Positions 33,801 to 43,586 of a stretch of 64,000 nucleotides of DNA are shown here, piece after piece. The position numbers and the translations under genes are program-made. Origin of the DNA: Aureobasidium sp. EXF-3400 (taxonomy: Eukaryota > Ascomycota > Dothideomycetes > Dothideales > Saccotheciaceae); assembly GCA_024195585.1 (NCBI GenBank), contig SWBL01000276.1, positions 1-64,000 of the forward strand, given 5' to 3'. Below the pieces are notes generated by a model. The model did no database searches. It saw only the letters and a program-made list of their open reading frames with translations, and was not told the DNA's origin. Positions within the stretch are counted from its first letter, which is position 1. Each line of letters opens with the position of its first letter.

Positions 33801-34125
33801 GCAAGGTAGGCTCGCAGAAGCAGAAGCAATGTACGAGCGAGCACTAGCTGGGCACGAGAAGGTATTCGGGCCTGAGCATAGGTTGACAATCGAAGTGGCT
33901 GGATGCCTGAGTACGCTACGGGATCTTTCCACAAAGTCTGCATGTCTCGATGACGACGCTGACAACAAGGCCACTGTCTCCAAGTGTTCCAATGGTCGGC
34001 TCTCACATGATACGACACTTCTGTCTGCCCCTCCAACAACACCTGGACAGATCTCGCGGGTTGAGCAAGAGAAGCATCGTCCACGCAAACGAGACGCTTT
34101 CTTCAAAAAACTTGGTCTTCGCTAA
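30872..34125 (+). CDS. NLR-like STAND receptor: nucleoside phosphorylase, NB-ARC-type NTPase, TPR repeats
   Basis: Three exons (30872-31778, 31897-32520, 32582-34125), 1024 residues. Fungal NLRs of this architecture are intracellular sensors linked to heterokaryon incompatibility and cell-death control. Residues 1-295 form a PNP_UDP domain opening with TVGWICVKVE and containing GIGGGNPSEKHDIRLGDVVV and the FEMEAAGL-x-RGISDYCD block. The NTPase part begins with VPVVDHFVPR. Its Walker A is GLGGIGKTQ at 351-359, Walker B is RWLLVIDNVD, and GLPLALTQAAAYIG is the GxP motif. From 753 five 42-residue TPR units follow, ending in a basic tail (KHRPRKRDAFFKKLG). ATG 30872 is chosen because the phosphorylase domain starts nine codons later. 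Both introns are phase 1 and rebuild Asp. Confidence 0.9.
33307..33936 (+). repeat. Five tandem 126-bp TPR-coding units in the NLR gene
   Basis: Units start at about 33307, 33433, 33559, 33685 and 33811. All are exactly 126 bp, so frame is kept. Units 2 to 4 share long near-identical blocks (ERALAGSEKALGPEHTSTLD). Unit 1 is slightly and unit 5 strongly diverged in its second half. The similarity is high also at third codon positions, which points to recent duplication or gene conversion. Confidence 0.85.
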
Positions 34126-34432
34126 GATATGTGTGTCGTTACATCCAGCTGATTCCTGGTCTATGTCTTGTCGATCACCACATGTACCGAACGACAGCGA
34201 GTGATCAAGGTCATAGACCACACTTCACAGATTCATGGAATTGAGACGGCCTGGGGTATTATGGTACTCCATGGATATGAAACAGAAAGGATGTCGAAGC
34301 CTATTATCCACAAGAAATTGTATCCAGGCTGGGCAGCCGACTCATATCTCTTTGATATCAATCATTCACTAGAACGTGTTCCTCGCACCAGGGCCGGTCT
34401 CAAGTCTCAAATCCCTGGATGGGCAGCCATAG

Positions 34433-34946
34433 TACAGACATTCTCGAAGACGTCAAGTCCTGCGCTTTCATTATCGAACTCGATCTTCGTCGAGATATCC
34501 TGAAGCAGCCGTCAATTCCTGGTCAATCATTACACCAACTTACAGTCGTGCCGCGAAGAGATTCTCAGGTCCTGTTCAATTTCGCCTACTCAAGTTCTTC
34601 GGGGAACCAACGGATGCTTCTGCCGATGGAGGGCGGTGCCGCCAAGAGTTGTGGTATACATGTCCCCACTGCCAAGGCATGCACCCCTCGTGGATAGCAT
34701 TGGCGTGCGTAGTCGTACAGCGCTCGGCCTGCTAAGCCACGGTATACGCACGGAAAATCATTCTGACTGTGGAGAAGATGGATCTTGATATGAATGATGT
34801 GTGGAGAAGATGGCTGGAGGTACAACTCTATTCTGAGGTGAGTGCCTTGGCTGTCATAGCACCTGACCATGCTCATAAATTGTCAGAAAGAGACGGCACA
34901 TTGTGCGGCATTGAAGGCCGATGTCCCTAAGTTGAGACATGTATAA
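34433..34946 (+). pseudogene. Decayed gene with a CPHC motif
   Basis: One frame runs 34433-34837 and then, after a 49-bp intron with proper signals (GTGAGT...TGTCAG, 34838-34886), to a stop at 34944-34946. It is interrupted once, by TAA at 34733-34735. The conceptual product looks protein-like, with YTCPHCQGMHPSWIA before the stop and MNDVWRRWLEVQLYSEKET after it. This suggests a gene broken by a nonsense change, or an unrecognised intron over the stop. A neighbouring frame (34168-34503) also reads like protein, so a frameshift is possible too. I do not recognise the family. It lies directly behind the NLR and ends 60 bp before the GH3 gene. Confidence 0.35.
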
Positions 34947-35005
34947 GTAGATGGTCAGCTCTACTGCTAGGTATGTCTTAGTTACCAGACACTGGAATCA
35001 CGAAG

Positions 35006-36913
35006 ATGTATGCACCATCATCTTGGAGCAGTTTGCTCGTATCCGCTCTCTTTCTATCCCCTCTCACCTCAGCAACCCCATGCTCATCATGTAGCACCTC
35101 CCCCTCTACCTCAAACTCATCAATCCTACCCTACTTGAACCCTCAACTCTGTATTCAAGACCGCCTCGATGACTTGCTTTCCCGCATGACCCTCGAAGAA
35201 AAAGCAGGCCAACTCTTCATCAAACAAATCCCCGCCGGCATCAATGGCACCATCGACAATACGACCACTGTCCTCGACGGCACCAGAAACCTTACCACCG
35301 CTCCATTGATCACTGAGAAACTGCTCTCGCATTTCAATGTCAATAACGCACGATCAGCAAAGCAAATGGCTGAATGGCATAATGCAATTCAAGAACTTGC
35401 TCTGCAGACCAGACTCAAGATTCCTGTTACCATTGCTAGTGATCCTAGACATGCGTTTGCAGATACAGTGGGTTCTTCCATTGCAAGCGGGCAGTTCTCA
35501 AAGTTTCCGGAATCTTTGGGAATTGCGGCTCTTAGAGATCCCGTGTTGGCTGAACTCTACGCTTCCATTGTTAGAGAAGAGTATTTGGCTGTTGGTATCA
35601 GATCAGCACTTCAACCTCAAATTGACGTCGTCACCGAACCTCGAATGGCAAGAAGTGGACAAACCTTTGGCGAAGATGCAAATTTGACTGCCTCGATGGT
35701 GGTTGCATTGATCAAAGGCTTCCAAGGCCCAGAGCTAGGCTTGAAGTCCGTAACAACAGTCACCAAACATTTCCCTGGTGCTGGTCCTGCTAGAAATGGA
35801 AACGATTCGCACTTTGCGACTGGCAGGGACAACACCTACTTTGGAGATTTCTTGGATTACCATTTGATTCCATTCAAAGCTGCTATTGCGGCTGGAGGAC
35901 GTCAGATCATGCCTTCGTATGCTAGACCAATTGGCACAAAGTACCCAGAGGTGGCCTTTGGATTCAACAAACCTGTTATTACAGGCTTACTCAGGGAAGA
36001 GCTTGGTTTCGAGGGTATTGTGGTTAGTGATTGGGGTTTAATCACCGATCAAGCCATTCTTGGAGTCATAGAACCAGCACGTGCTTGGGGCGTCGAAAAC
36101 ACTACTGAATTAGAACGAGCAAAGCTCGTCCTCGATGCAGGAGTTGACCAATTTGGTGGAGAGATTCGCACAGAGCTTCTTGTTGAACTGGTATCCTCTG
36201 GCCAAATCCCCGAATCGCGCCTGGACATCTCCGTCCGCAAACTTCTCGAGGAGAAATTCCTACTAGGTCTTTTCGACAATAGATTCGTGGACCCAGAGGC
36301 TGCGGATAACGTAGTAGGAAACGCTTACTTCGCTCGCATTGGCAATGAAACGCAAAGACGTGCTTACACACTACTAACCAATCAACAAAATATCCTGCCT
36401 CTCCGTCCAACCGATGGCGTAAAGTTTTATGCTCGTGGCTTCAATGCCTCATACCTCGAAGCTCGCAACCTTACCGTCGTCGACTCACCAGAAAAAGCAG
36501 ATTTCTGTTTCCTGCGTTTAAGCACACCTTGGGAAGCTAGAGGCTCGCCTTTCCGCCAACGATACCACGAAGGCCGTCTCGATTTCAATGCCACCGAGAT
36601 TGCTGCACATTCTGCATTGTTCAATGCTTGTCCTACCATTGTGGATATCCTCCTCGATCGCCCTGCAGTGATCCCAGAGATCGCTGAGGAGGCTGCGGCA
36701 CTATTTGGACATTATGGTGCTAGTGCTGATGCGTTTTTGGATGTTGTGTTCAATAAGGATGGATGGAAACCAGAGGGAAAGTTACCTTTTGATATGCCTA
36801 GGAGTATGAAGGCTGTGGAGGATCAGGTTGCCGATGTGCCATTTGATACTGTGGATCCGTTGTTTGAGTTTGGGCATGGCTTGGGATATAGCAGGACTGC
36901 TTTGTGTGGGTAG
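35006..36913 (+). CDS. Secreted GH3 beta-glucosidase / beta-glucan exohydrolase
   Basis: Single exon, 635 residues with a signal peptide (hydrophobic SLLVSALFLSPLTSA). It should release glucose from beta-glucans or cello-/laminari-oligosaccharides outside the cell. The GH3 N-domain begins with RLDDLLSRMTLEEKAGQLF. The substrate-binding blocks include VTKHFPGAGPARNG and GRQIMPSYARPIG, which resemble the barley-type glucan exohydrolase branch. The nucleophile Asp lies in GIVVSDWG. The C-domain (from about 435) is short and ends in LFEFGHGLGYS, with no fibronectin III extension. There are many N-glycosylation sequons. Its stop codon is only 75 bp from that of the convergent GH5 gene. Confidence 0.92.
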   Translation: MYAPSSWSSLLVSALFLSPLTSATPCSSCSTSPSTSNSSILPYLNPQLCIQDRLDDLLSRMTLEEKAGQLFIKQIPAGINGTIDNTTTVLDGTRNLTTAPLITEKLLSHFNVNNARSAKQMAEWHNAIQELALQTRLKIPVTIASDPRHAFADTVGSSIASGQFSKFPESLGIAALRDPVLAELYASIVREEYLAVGIRSALQPQIDVVTEPRMARSGQTFGEDANLTASMVVALIKGFQGPELGLKSVTTVTKHFPGAGPARNGNDSHFATGRDNTYFGDFLDYHLIPFKAAIAAGGRQIMPSYARPIGTKYPEVAFGFNKPVITGLLREELGFEGIVVSDWGLITDQAILGVIEPARAWGVENTTELERAKLVLDAGVDQFGGEIRTELLVELVSSGQIPESRLDISVRKLLEEKFLLGLFDNRFVDPEAADNVVGNAYFARIGNETQRRAYTLLTNQQNILPLRPTDGVKFYARGFNASYLEARNLTVVDSPEKADFCFLRLSTPWEARGSPFRQRYHEGRLDFNATEIAAHSALFNACPTIVDILLDRPAVIPEIAEEAAALFGHYGASADAFLDVVFNKDGWKPEGKLPFDMPRSMKAVEDQVADVPFDTVDPLFEFGHGLGYSRTALCG

Positions 36914-36987
36914 CAGAGTCATTGTTGTTCAGGGTGTTGAACTATATACCGAGTCCAAGTAGCCCATGCCTTCTGAGCGAAGTTTCT

Positions 36988-38238
36988 TTACTTGCAATAC
37001 CCACTATCCACCTTCAAATTCTCAAAGAACCCAAGATCAATGAAATTCTCATAACTCCAATAATCACTTCTATCCCCTTCCCCATTAACATCATACGCAC
37101 TAGGCGCCCCCACCTTAGCAGTCCAGTAAGCACTTCCTTGCGTCTTTTTGCCAAACGCATATAACCCAGCAGCCAGCAAACTCTGCCTCTGCTCAAAAGT
37201 ATTATTATACTGAGCTTCAATAGCCCACTCACCAATAAAGATGGGCAACTTAGTATCGGAAGCCGCAGCAATGGCATCAGTGCAGATATAAGAAGTTGTG
37301 TTGGATGCATACGCGTTGCGGCCAGCGAAATAGTAACTGTGAACGTCGAAAACCAGGTTCGTGCTTGCGTCGAACGAAGGAGAAAAGTAGTGAGGGCCTT
37401 TAAAGCCATCTTGCAACATAACTGGGATTCTGGCATTGACTTTGCCCACGCGTTGGAGCACGCCTTTTGTAAAGTTTGTGAGGTAATCGGCAGCGGAGTC
37501 TGACAGAGCGTAGGGAGAGCCAAAGGCAGACATATCGGTGTTGTCGACTGGCTCGTTAATGGGAGCGAGGGTGAAATGCGAGGGAAAGCCAGAGGATTGG
37601 ATGAAGGAGATGACAGAGTCGATGGCTTTGTAGGAGTAGGTTAGGGCGGTTTGGTTGTGGAACCAGCCGTAATGGCCATCTGCTTCGCCGATGCCTTGGC
37701 CATTCACACCACCGGGGAGAGAGTGGATGTCGATGATGATGTGCATGTTGTACTTCTTGATGGCGTACAGTGAAATGTCCTTGAGATACTTCTGCTGGTT
37801 GCCAGAATATAGCTGACTACCTGGAAGTTTCGTCCAGGCGGCATAGGTAGTGGGAATACGCAGGACATTGATGTTTGCAGTGGCAAGTTTGTCGATGTCG
37901 GCATGGGTGATCCAGGTGGCATATCTTTTCTCTAGAACGGGACCGCAGCGAGAGCCAAGGTGTGCACATAGACCCCACTCGTCTGATGCGCCGCCAGAAT
38001 TGGCGTTCCACCATGCTGTATCGATGAAATATTCTTGGACTAGCCAACCGCCAAGATTCACACCATTCGCCCGAAACTTCCTCCAATCGATGTAGTTTGT
38101 GCTGGGAGGCCCGGGTGGACCAGGAGGACCATTAGAACCAGGAGGGCCAGGGGGAGTGGGAGGACCAGGTGGTGGAAGGGCAACAGAGTAGCCGAGCAAT
38201 GTGCTCACGGCAGCGAGGGTCAAGAGTGGGGAAATCAT
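36988..38238 (-). CDS. Secreted GH5 exo-beta-1,3-glucanase with collagen-like linker
   Basis: Single exon, 416 residues, starting at the ATG after a TTG. It hydrolyses beta-1,3-glucan from non-reducing ends, for wall remodelling or nutrition. A signal peptide is followed at about 23-46 by a Pro/Gly block of PPGPP and PGPPG units before the catalytic domain opens with NYIDWRKFRANGVNLGGWLVQEYFI. Acid/base Glu is in APINEPVDN and nucleophile Glu in IFIGEWAIE. HSYYF and the C-terminal GSAYWTAK block also fit the GH5_9 exoglucanases. The linker is unusual for this family, whose members normally go straight from propeptide to catalytic core. Confidence 0.93.
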   Translation of the reverse strand: MISPLLTLAAVSTLLGYSVALPPPGPPTPPGPPGSNGPPGPPGPPSTNYIDWRKFRANGVNLGGWLVQEYFIDTAWWNANSGGASDEWGLCAHLGSRCGPVLEKRYATWITHADIDKLATANINVLRIPTTYAAWTKLPGSQLYSGNQQKYLKDISLYAIKKYNMHIIIDIHSLPGGVNGQGIGEADGHYGWFHNQTALTYSYKAIDSVISFIQSSGFPSHFTLAPINEPVDNTDMSAFGSPYALSDSAADYLTNFTKGVLQRVGKVNARIPVMLQDGFKGPHYFSPSFDASTNLVFDVHSYYFAGRNAYASNTTSYICTDAIAAASDTKLPIFIGEWAIEAQYNNTFEQRQSLLAAGLYAFGKKTQGSAYWTAKVGAPSAYDVNGEGDRSDYWSYENFIDLGFFENLKVDSGYCK

Positions 38239-38828
38239 GGCCAATCCTGGAGGTCAAAGAGCTTGGATCCTTCCTGATCTTTGCGTGCAGGCATAGCCCT
38301 CTTTATGTGAAAATGGGCCGTGATCGTGACAATCCAATTCTTCTCCAAATAGTTACAAGGATGGTTCGAAACCCCGCGAACACCACCCCGGACTTCCTCC
38401 ACATGTTCATGTTCCATACCATCTTCTCGACCATACTCACCCGCGTTATACAGACCAGTGCCCCGCACTTTAGCTAGAGCACTGACATAGAACAGGCCGT
38501 CATTGCAAGTGAGGTTTGTCAACTTGACAGAGGTATGGCAGAGGCCAAGAACCGATCTACCGAGTAATACAAGAGTCGATTGAGCTTGCACAGGAGTAGA
38601 ACTTATGCAGACCGGATGCAGATATTGCTCTTCAGAGAAGGATGATTGGATAAGAGGTAGAGAAAACATACTTGATGTGACATGTGTATCATTTCGAATG
38701 ACTGGTCGAGACCAGACAAGAGCAGGGAGGCTAGAATACAGGAGAAAAGACGCATATGCGCAATGCAGATATTACAGAAAAAGAACGGAAAAGGCGCAAA
38801 TGCTCAGGTTAAAAGAGGACACACAAGC
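38239..38828. other. Intergenic region, GH5 promoter and 3' side of the Bax-inhibitor-like gene
   Basis: 590 bp without a supported frame. A weak TATA-like element (ATAAAG on the minus strand near 38,300) precedes the GH5 start. Confidence 0.4.
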
Positions 38829-39956
38829 CTACTTTCTTCTGTTCTGCTGCATAGCCAGAATCTGGACCATACGAACGAAGATGTTGATGAAGTCAAGCTC
38901 AAGGCTGATGGCCTCGTTGACGGGGTCACGCTTGATCAGACCGCGCTCGCTGAGACGGGCGTGGTGAAGGACCTTCTGGACGTCGTAAAGGGTGAAGCCA
39001 CCGAAAACGACGAGACCACCGTAGAGCCAGAGGTTCTCGGTGAACATGAGAGCGCGAGTAGCGGTGGCGGGAAGAACCAGAGGAGCGAGACCAGAGAGAG
39101 CGACAACGGCGACACCAGCAAGAAGAGGGCCACCAATGTAGAGGTACTTGTCTGTCTTGGCAGTGGCACCGACGAAGGCAATGCTGCCCATCAAACCGAC
39201 AGTGTATAGACCGGCACGAGCGAGGATAGCAGGGTTGTAGAACATGAGGGGAGACAGGAGAGCGGCTTGAGTCAGGTTGAAGGCGGTCCAGAGGGCGTAC
39301 TTGGCGACGTAGCTGCAAACGTGAATTAGCTCAGAAGTCGAAGACGACCAGATGCAAGACAACTCACTTCTCAGGAGGGCACATGCGAGTACCCATCATG
39401 GTACCGATGGAACCAACGAGACCGATACCGAGAATCAACCAGGGGTTGGCAGCCATGAGACGGTAACTCCATCCGTTTGCGTGGAGGGCGCGAGCAGCGA
39501 TACCGATGATACCAATACCGAGACCGGTGTGGAGGAAAGTGTCGTTCAGGTAAGAGCGTTCGAATGGAGGCATGCCGCCATCTTCTCTGGTTTCACGGTT
39601 GAAGACGAGGCTGTAAAGGAGTCAGCATTGCTTTCTGTTATTTGAGTTCGTGATGCTCACTTGATGGCAAGAAGAGTACCGCCGAAGATGGCACCACCAT
39701 AGAGAAGGCGTTGTGTGAGGTTTCCAGAGGCGGTAGGGTTAGGGAATGCGGCAGGTTGCTGGTATCCGCGACGGAACGAGGTTTGGAAGGCGCTGCGGAA
39801 AGTTGCTCGTGATGAGGCAAACTTGGTGCTGAAGCTCGAGGGTGTTGGTGCCTTTTTGATGGGACCTTGGTGGAAGGCGCGGAAGGCGGTTGATGTGATG
39901 GGTGTCTGCTTCAGTGCAGCTGTCACCGCGAACGGTCGGCGCATCAGGAACGCCAT
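38829..39956 (-). CDS. Mitochondrial Bax-inhibitor-1-like (GHITM type) membrane protein
   Basis: Three exons (39956-39661, 39610-39368, 39312-38829), 340 residues. The N-terminal ~75 residues are rich in Arg, Ser, Thr and Phe with almost no acidic residues (MAFLMRRPFAVTAALK ... FRRGYQQ), a mitochondrial presequence. Seven to eight hydrophobic helices follow, with the BI-1 signature features LYGGAIFGGTLLAI, FNLTQAALLSPLMFY, GGLVVFGGFTLYDVQKV and the terminal DFINIFVRMVQIL. The GHITM branch sits in the inner membrane and affects cristae and calcium handling. Both introns (50 and 55 bp) join at Asn codons. It is divergent from the asparagine synthetase-like gene. Confidence 0.9.
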
Positions 39957-40590
39957 TGTGATGTGTATGTGGTGGGTGGGTTGGTTGGTAGGAACAATCG
40001 TCGAAGAGGCAGGAACACCTTCCTCACGTCGCCGCCGCTTCTCTTTTGAGCCGCAACTCCATTCTTACGCGCCCTCGGCATGACGAAATCCCGACCGCTT
40101 CTTCCTCCGGATTGGCAAGCGCGCGGAATCTTCCAGACCCCTCCATCAAGAATCTCCTTCTTGTGCGCCATCTTCTTTCTTGCATGAACCTATTCTTGCC
40201 TCTTGTAACTCTTGCTGCGAGTACATGTGACTTCTCAACAGTGCCACGTTTCTTGCAGACCCAAACTTGACAAACATTCGTATCCCACGACTGGCCAAAA
40301 ACCTCGCGATAGCATGCCGCTGCTGAAACAAACCCCTCGGCTTACCAAAGTTAGGTAATCGCGATAACGGTAGCTTTGCTCCGTCCCAATCCAAACGTCA
40401 CCTTGGGCCAGTTGCATCACCTCGATTGACCCATCTTTCCTGTTCCTGTCCCTGTTTCTGTTTTCCCGGTTCTCCCTTTGCCCAGCAACCTACTCCAACT
40501 GCATCCCAGTCATTCTTTATATCTGAACCTAGTGCAATCGCACCCTGGTCAGTTCTAGTTCTGCACCTACTGCACATTCTTTAGACCATC
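39957..40590. promoter_or_regulatory. Divergent promoter with pyrimidine tract
   Basis: 634 bp between start codons. The plus strand at about 40,435-40,486 is almost pure pyrimidine with CCTGT repeats, a common core-promoter context of filamentous fungi, pointing toward the asparagine synthetase-like gene. Confidence 0.45.
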
Positions 40591-42794
40591 ATGTGTGGCA
40601 TCTCTTGCATACTTGCCCTGCAACATTCCCATCACAAGCTTCCAGATGTAGCCAATCTCAAGAAGCCTGTTCCTGGTGTTCAGACAAACGGTGACTCTGA
40701 TCACACAAAGCTCGCCGTCGAGCTTGATGCTTCTCTTGACCTGATCAAACACCGCGGACCCGACTCTCGCGGCCAGTGGATCAGCAATGACAAGCGCGTT
40801 GGTCCTCTGATCTCTTTGACCCTGTCTCTACCTGAAATAACTCCCTACTAACAATTCTCCCCCTGCAGCTTTTGGTCATGTTCGTCTAGCCATCAATGAC
40901 CTGTCGCCCGATGGCATTCAGCCCTTCCATGACAATGAACGCACTGTCCATGCTGTCGTCAATGGCGAGTTCTACGACTATGATAATATCAGAAAAGACC
41001 TCGAGGCCAAGACCGACTACAAGTTCCGCGGTCGTTCGGACTCTGAGCTCGCCATTGCTCTGTACAAGTACCACGGTCTCAACTTCCTACATCACCTGAG
41101 AGGAGAATTCGCCTGTGTCCTCTTCGACGAATCACAGCAGCTCTTGATTGCAGCCAGAGACCGGTACGGCATCAAGCCACTGTTCTGGACTGTTCAAGAA
41201 GGGAGATTGTTGATTGCTGCCGAGATCAAGGCCTTCCTGCCTTTGGGGTGGAAGCCCGAGTGGGATGTCAAGAGTCTCCTCGACGCTGGCTGGAACCACG
41301 ACGAGAGAACGCTCTTCAAAGGCATTGCCAAGGTATGCTGGTTGGAAGAAAGGCGGAAGGTGTCGTCTAACAAAAACCCAGGTTCGCCCTGGCCACTACC
41401 TCACCTGCCAGTCTTTTGATCACATCGAACAACGACCCTACTGGGACATCAGCTACCCCGACAAGCACGCTGTCGATGTTCGCACTCCCGAAGACATGAT
41501 CCAAGGTGTGCGCCAACGTATGCTCGACGCCATCAAGCTACGACTCCGCGCCGATGTCCCTGTCGGAATCTATCTCAGTGGTGGCATTGACTCGTCAGTC
41601 ATCGCTGGAATGGTTACACATCTGGTCAAAGAGCAGGGAATAGCCATGGGTAGTGCAGACGCCACCGACCGCGTCTCGTGTTTCAGTATTGCATTTGACG
41701 AAGAGTCTGGTTTTGACGAATCCTCGATTGCCAACCGCACTGCTGAGTGGCTTGGAGTGCGCTACATCAAAAAGCACATGAACGAGGAGGAGCTTGCTAA
41801 GCGTTTCGAGGACGCAACCTGGCACTGCGAGCACCACAACCCAGACTTCAACTTCGTTGGCAAGTATGCACTTTCTGAAGTTCCTCAGGAAGTCGGATTC
41901 AAAGTCGTCTTGACTGGTGAGGGAGCTGACGAAAACTTTGCTGGCTACCCTCTGTACTTACCAGACTACCTCCGCGAGCCCGACCCGAGTTGGGAAAAGT
42001 ACAACACACTGCCCGAAAATGAGAGAGAGCATCAACTCGGACTTGCAGAGACGGCAGCCATCGATTACTACACTTCGGTCGGTGCTGATGTGACGAATCG
42101 AGGACCGTCTGTTGCCCGTCGCATGCTCAATGACATTACTACTGTCAGTAGTATGGCGGCTTTCCAGCTTGACATCTTCGCTCCTTGGACGAATTGCTAC
42201 GGTAACAGCGATCCTCAAGTCACAATCGCCAACAATGCCGATGGACGTGTTCGTAATTTGATCACCGACTCTTGGCACCCTCTCCACTCAGCGCAGTATG
42301 TTTGGTCCAAAGGCCATTTGGCCAACATCTTCCTGACATGTCTTGGTGATCGCACCGAGATGGCGCACAGCATTGAAGCACGCACTCCATTCCTTGATCA
42401 TCCGCTGACAGAGTATGTCAATCACCTACCACCATCAGCCAAACTCAGGTGGGATCCAGAAGCAAAGACATTCACCGAAAAGTGGGTACTTCGAGAAGCA
42501 TCGAAGCCTTTTATCACAAAGGAGTTGTATGAACGTAAGAAGCACCCGTATTCTGCACCAACGACTTGGCCCAAAGGTGGTCACCTGAACAAGCTGTTGG
42601 ACAAACTGATCAGTGAAGACAACATCAAGCAGTTGGGCTTTGTCGATTGGGAGAGATGCAAGGGTCTGACCACTAAGGCGTTTGGTGAGAATGGTGACCC
42701 AATGGCCATGAGATATGCCATTGTCGTGGCCGAATGGGTTGTCCTGGGACAGCGATTCGGAGTGGCTACGGCCAAGAAGCCTGATGGATACTGA
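40591..42794 (+). CDS. Asparagine synthetase-like glutamine amidotransferase
   Basis: Three exons (40591-40801, 40869-41332, 41382-42794), 695 residues. Reaction: glutamine and ATP-dependent amidation of aspartate or a related acid. Cys2 in MCGISC is the class II glutaminase nucleophile; RGPDSRGQW, NGEFYDY and RSDSELA line the glutamine pocket. The synthetase half has the PP-loop YLSGGIDSS and GEGADENFAGYPLYLPDY. It is longer than housekeeping ASNS (about 570) because of inserts and an extended C-terminus. That and the altered GEGADE-N-F-A-G loop suggest a paralogue, possibly with another acceptor. The first intron has a poor donor (GTCCTC), but only this choice restores KRV-AFGHVRLAI. Confidence 0.88.
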
Positions 42795-43586
42795 TGCAAT
42801 GTGAGGCATCGCACATGCTCGGTGGTTCGATAGGGGCATTGCACTCAAGCAGCTGAGCACCCAACTACGTATGCACTATCCTACAAGATAATCTACTTTA
42901 TCCATGACGTTCATGTCTTGCAGCGCATGCATGTCATTTCCACAGAACCGGTCGGAACCAATGGAGCCCATGTCTTCCAGAAGCAAAAAAGGAAGGCTAG
43001 AGATGAGAGGAATGTTTCATGTGTATGCAGAGCAATGGTTCCCGTGGTAAGGCTGAAATTCAGCTACCATCATCCATGTACGTCCAGCGATGCGCTTTGT
43101 AAGATGGATACGGCGGGTCGAGATTGAGATCTGGTTACGAGTCAAAGAGATAGCAACAACATACAGCTCGTCTGGCTGCGACTATCGAGTACCTACAGCA
43201 ATCTGGAAGAGTTGCGGGAATAGTGGTTAGCGTGGAGTGATGATTCGTCTCGGCAGACGGAGCGTGCCGGCCGTCGGCGAGGCGGGAGCGGAGGAAACTA
43301 GCAATGACATGGGTCGATAGACTCGGCCATGTTTCTCCTTTAACACTTGCATGTGTTTCTGATGGTTTGATATACTCTGCCCGAGCTGCTGTCATTTCTT
43401 GTGCAGATTAGCGTGCATACTGTTGATGTTTAAAAGGCTTCGATTGTAATCTCACGTACAGACCGTGTTCCCGTCAGACGCTTCATCAGCTGCTTGTGTC
43501 GCATTGCATCGCTGCACATCACTGAAGCCTCAACAACCACACCATGATACGCTGAGACATTCTTATATGACCGACATGTCCAGATC
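42795..43586. other. Intergenic region
   Basis: 792 bp between two plus-strand genes. There are small frames only, and no gene is seen. The right end is the likely promoter and 5' UTR of the beta-propeller-like gene. Confidence 0.45.

Noticed and set aside
33307..33936. Regular repeats considered as a CRISPR-like array or minisatellite
   Set aside because: They are in frame, 126 bp, and encode canonical TPR helices. Eukaryotic coding repeats, not CRISPR.
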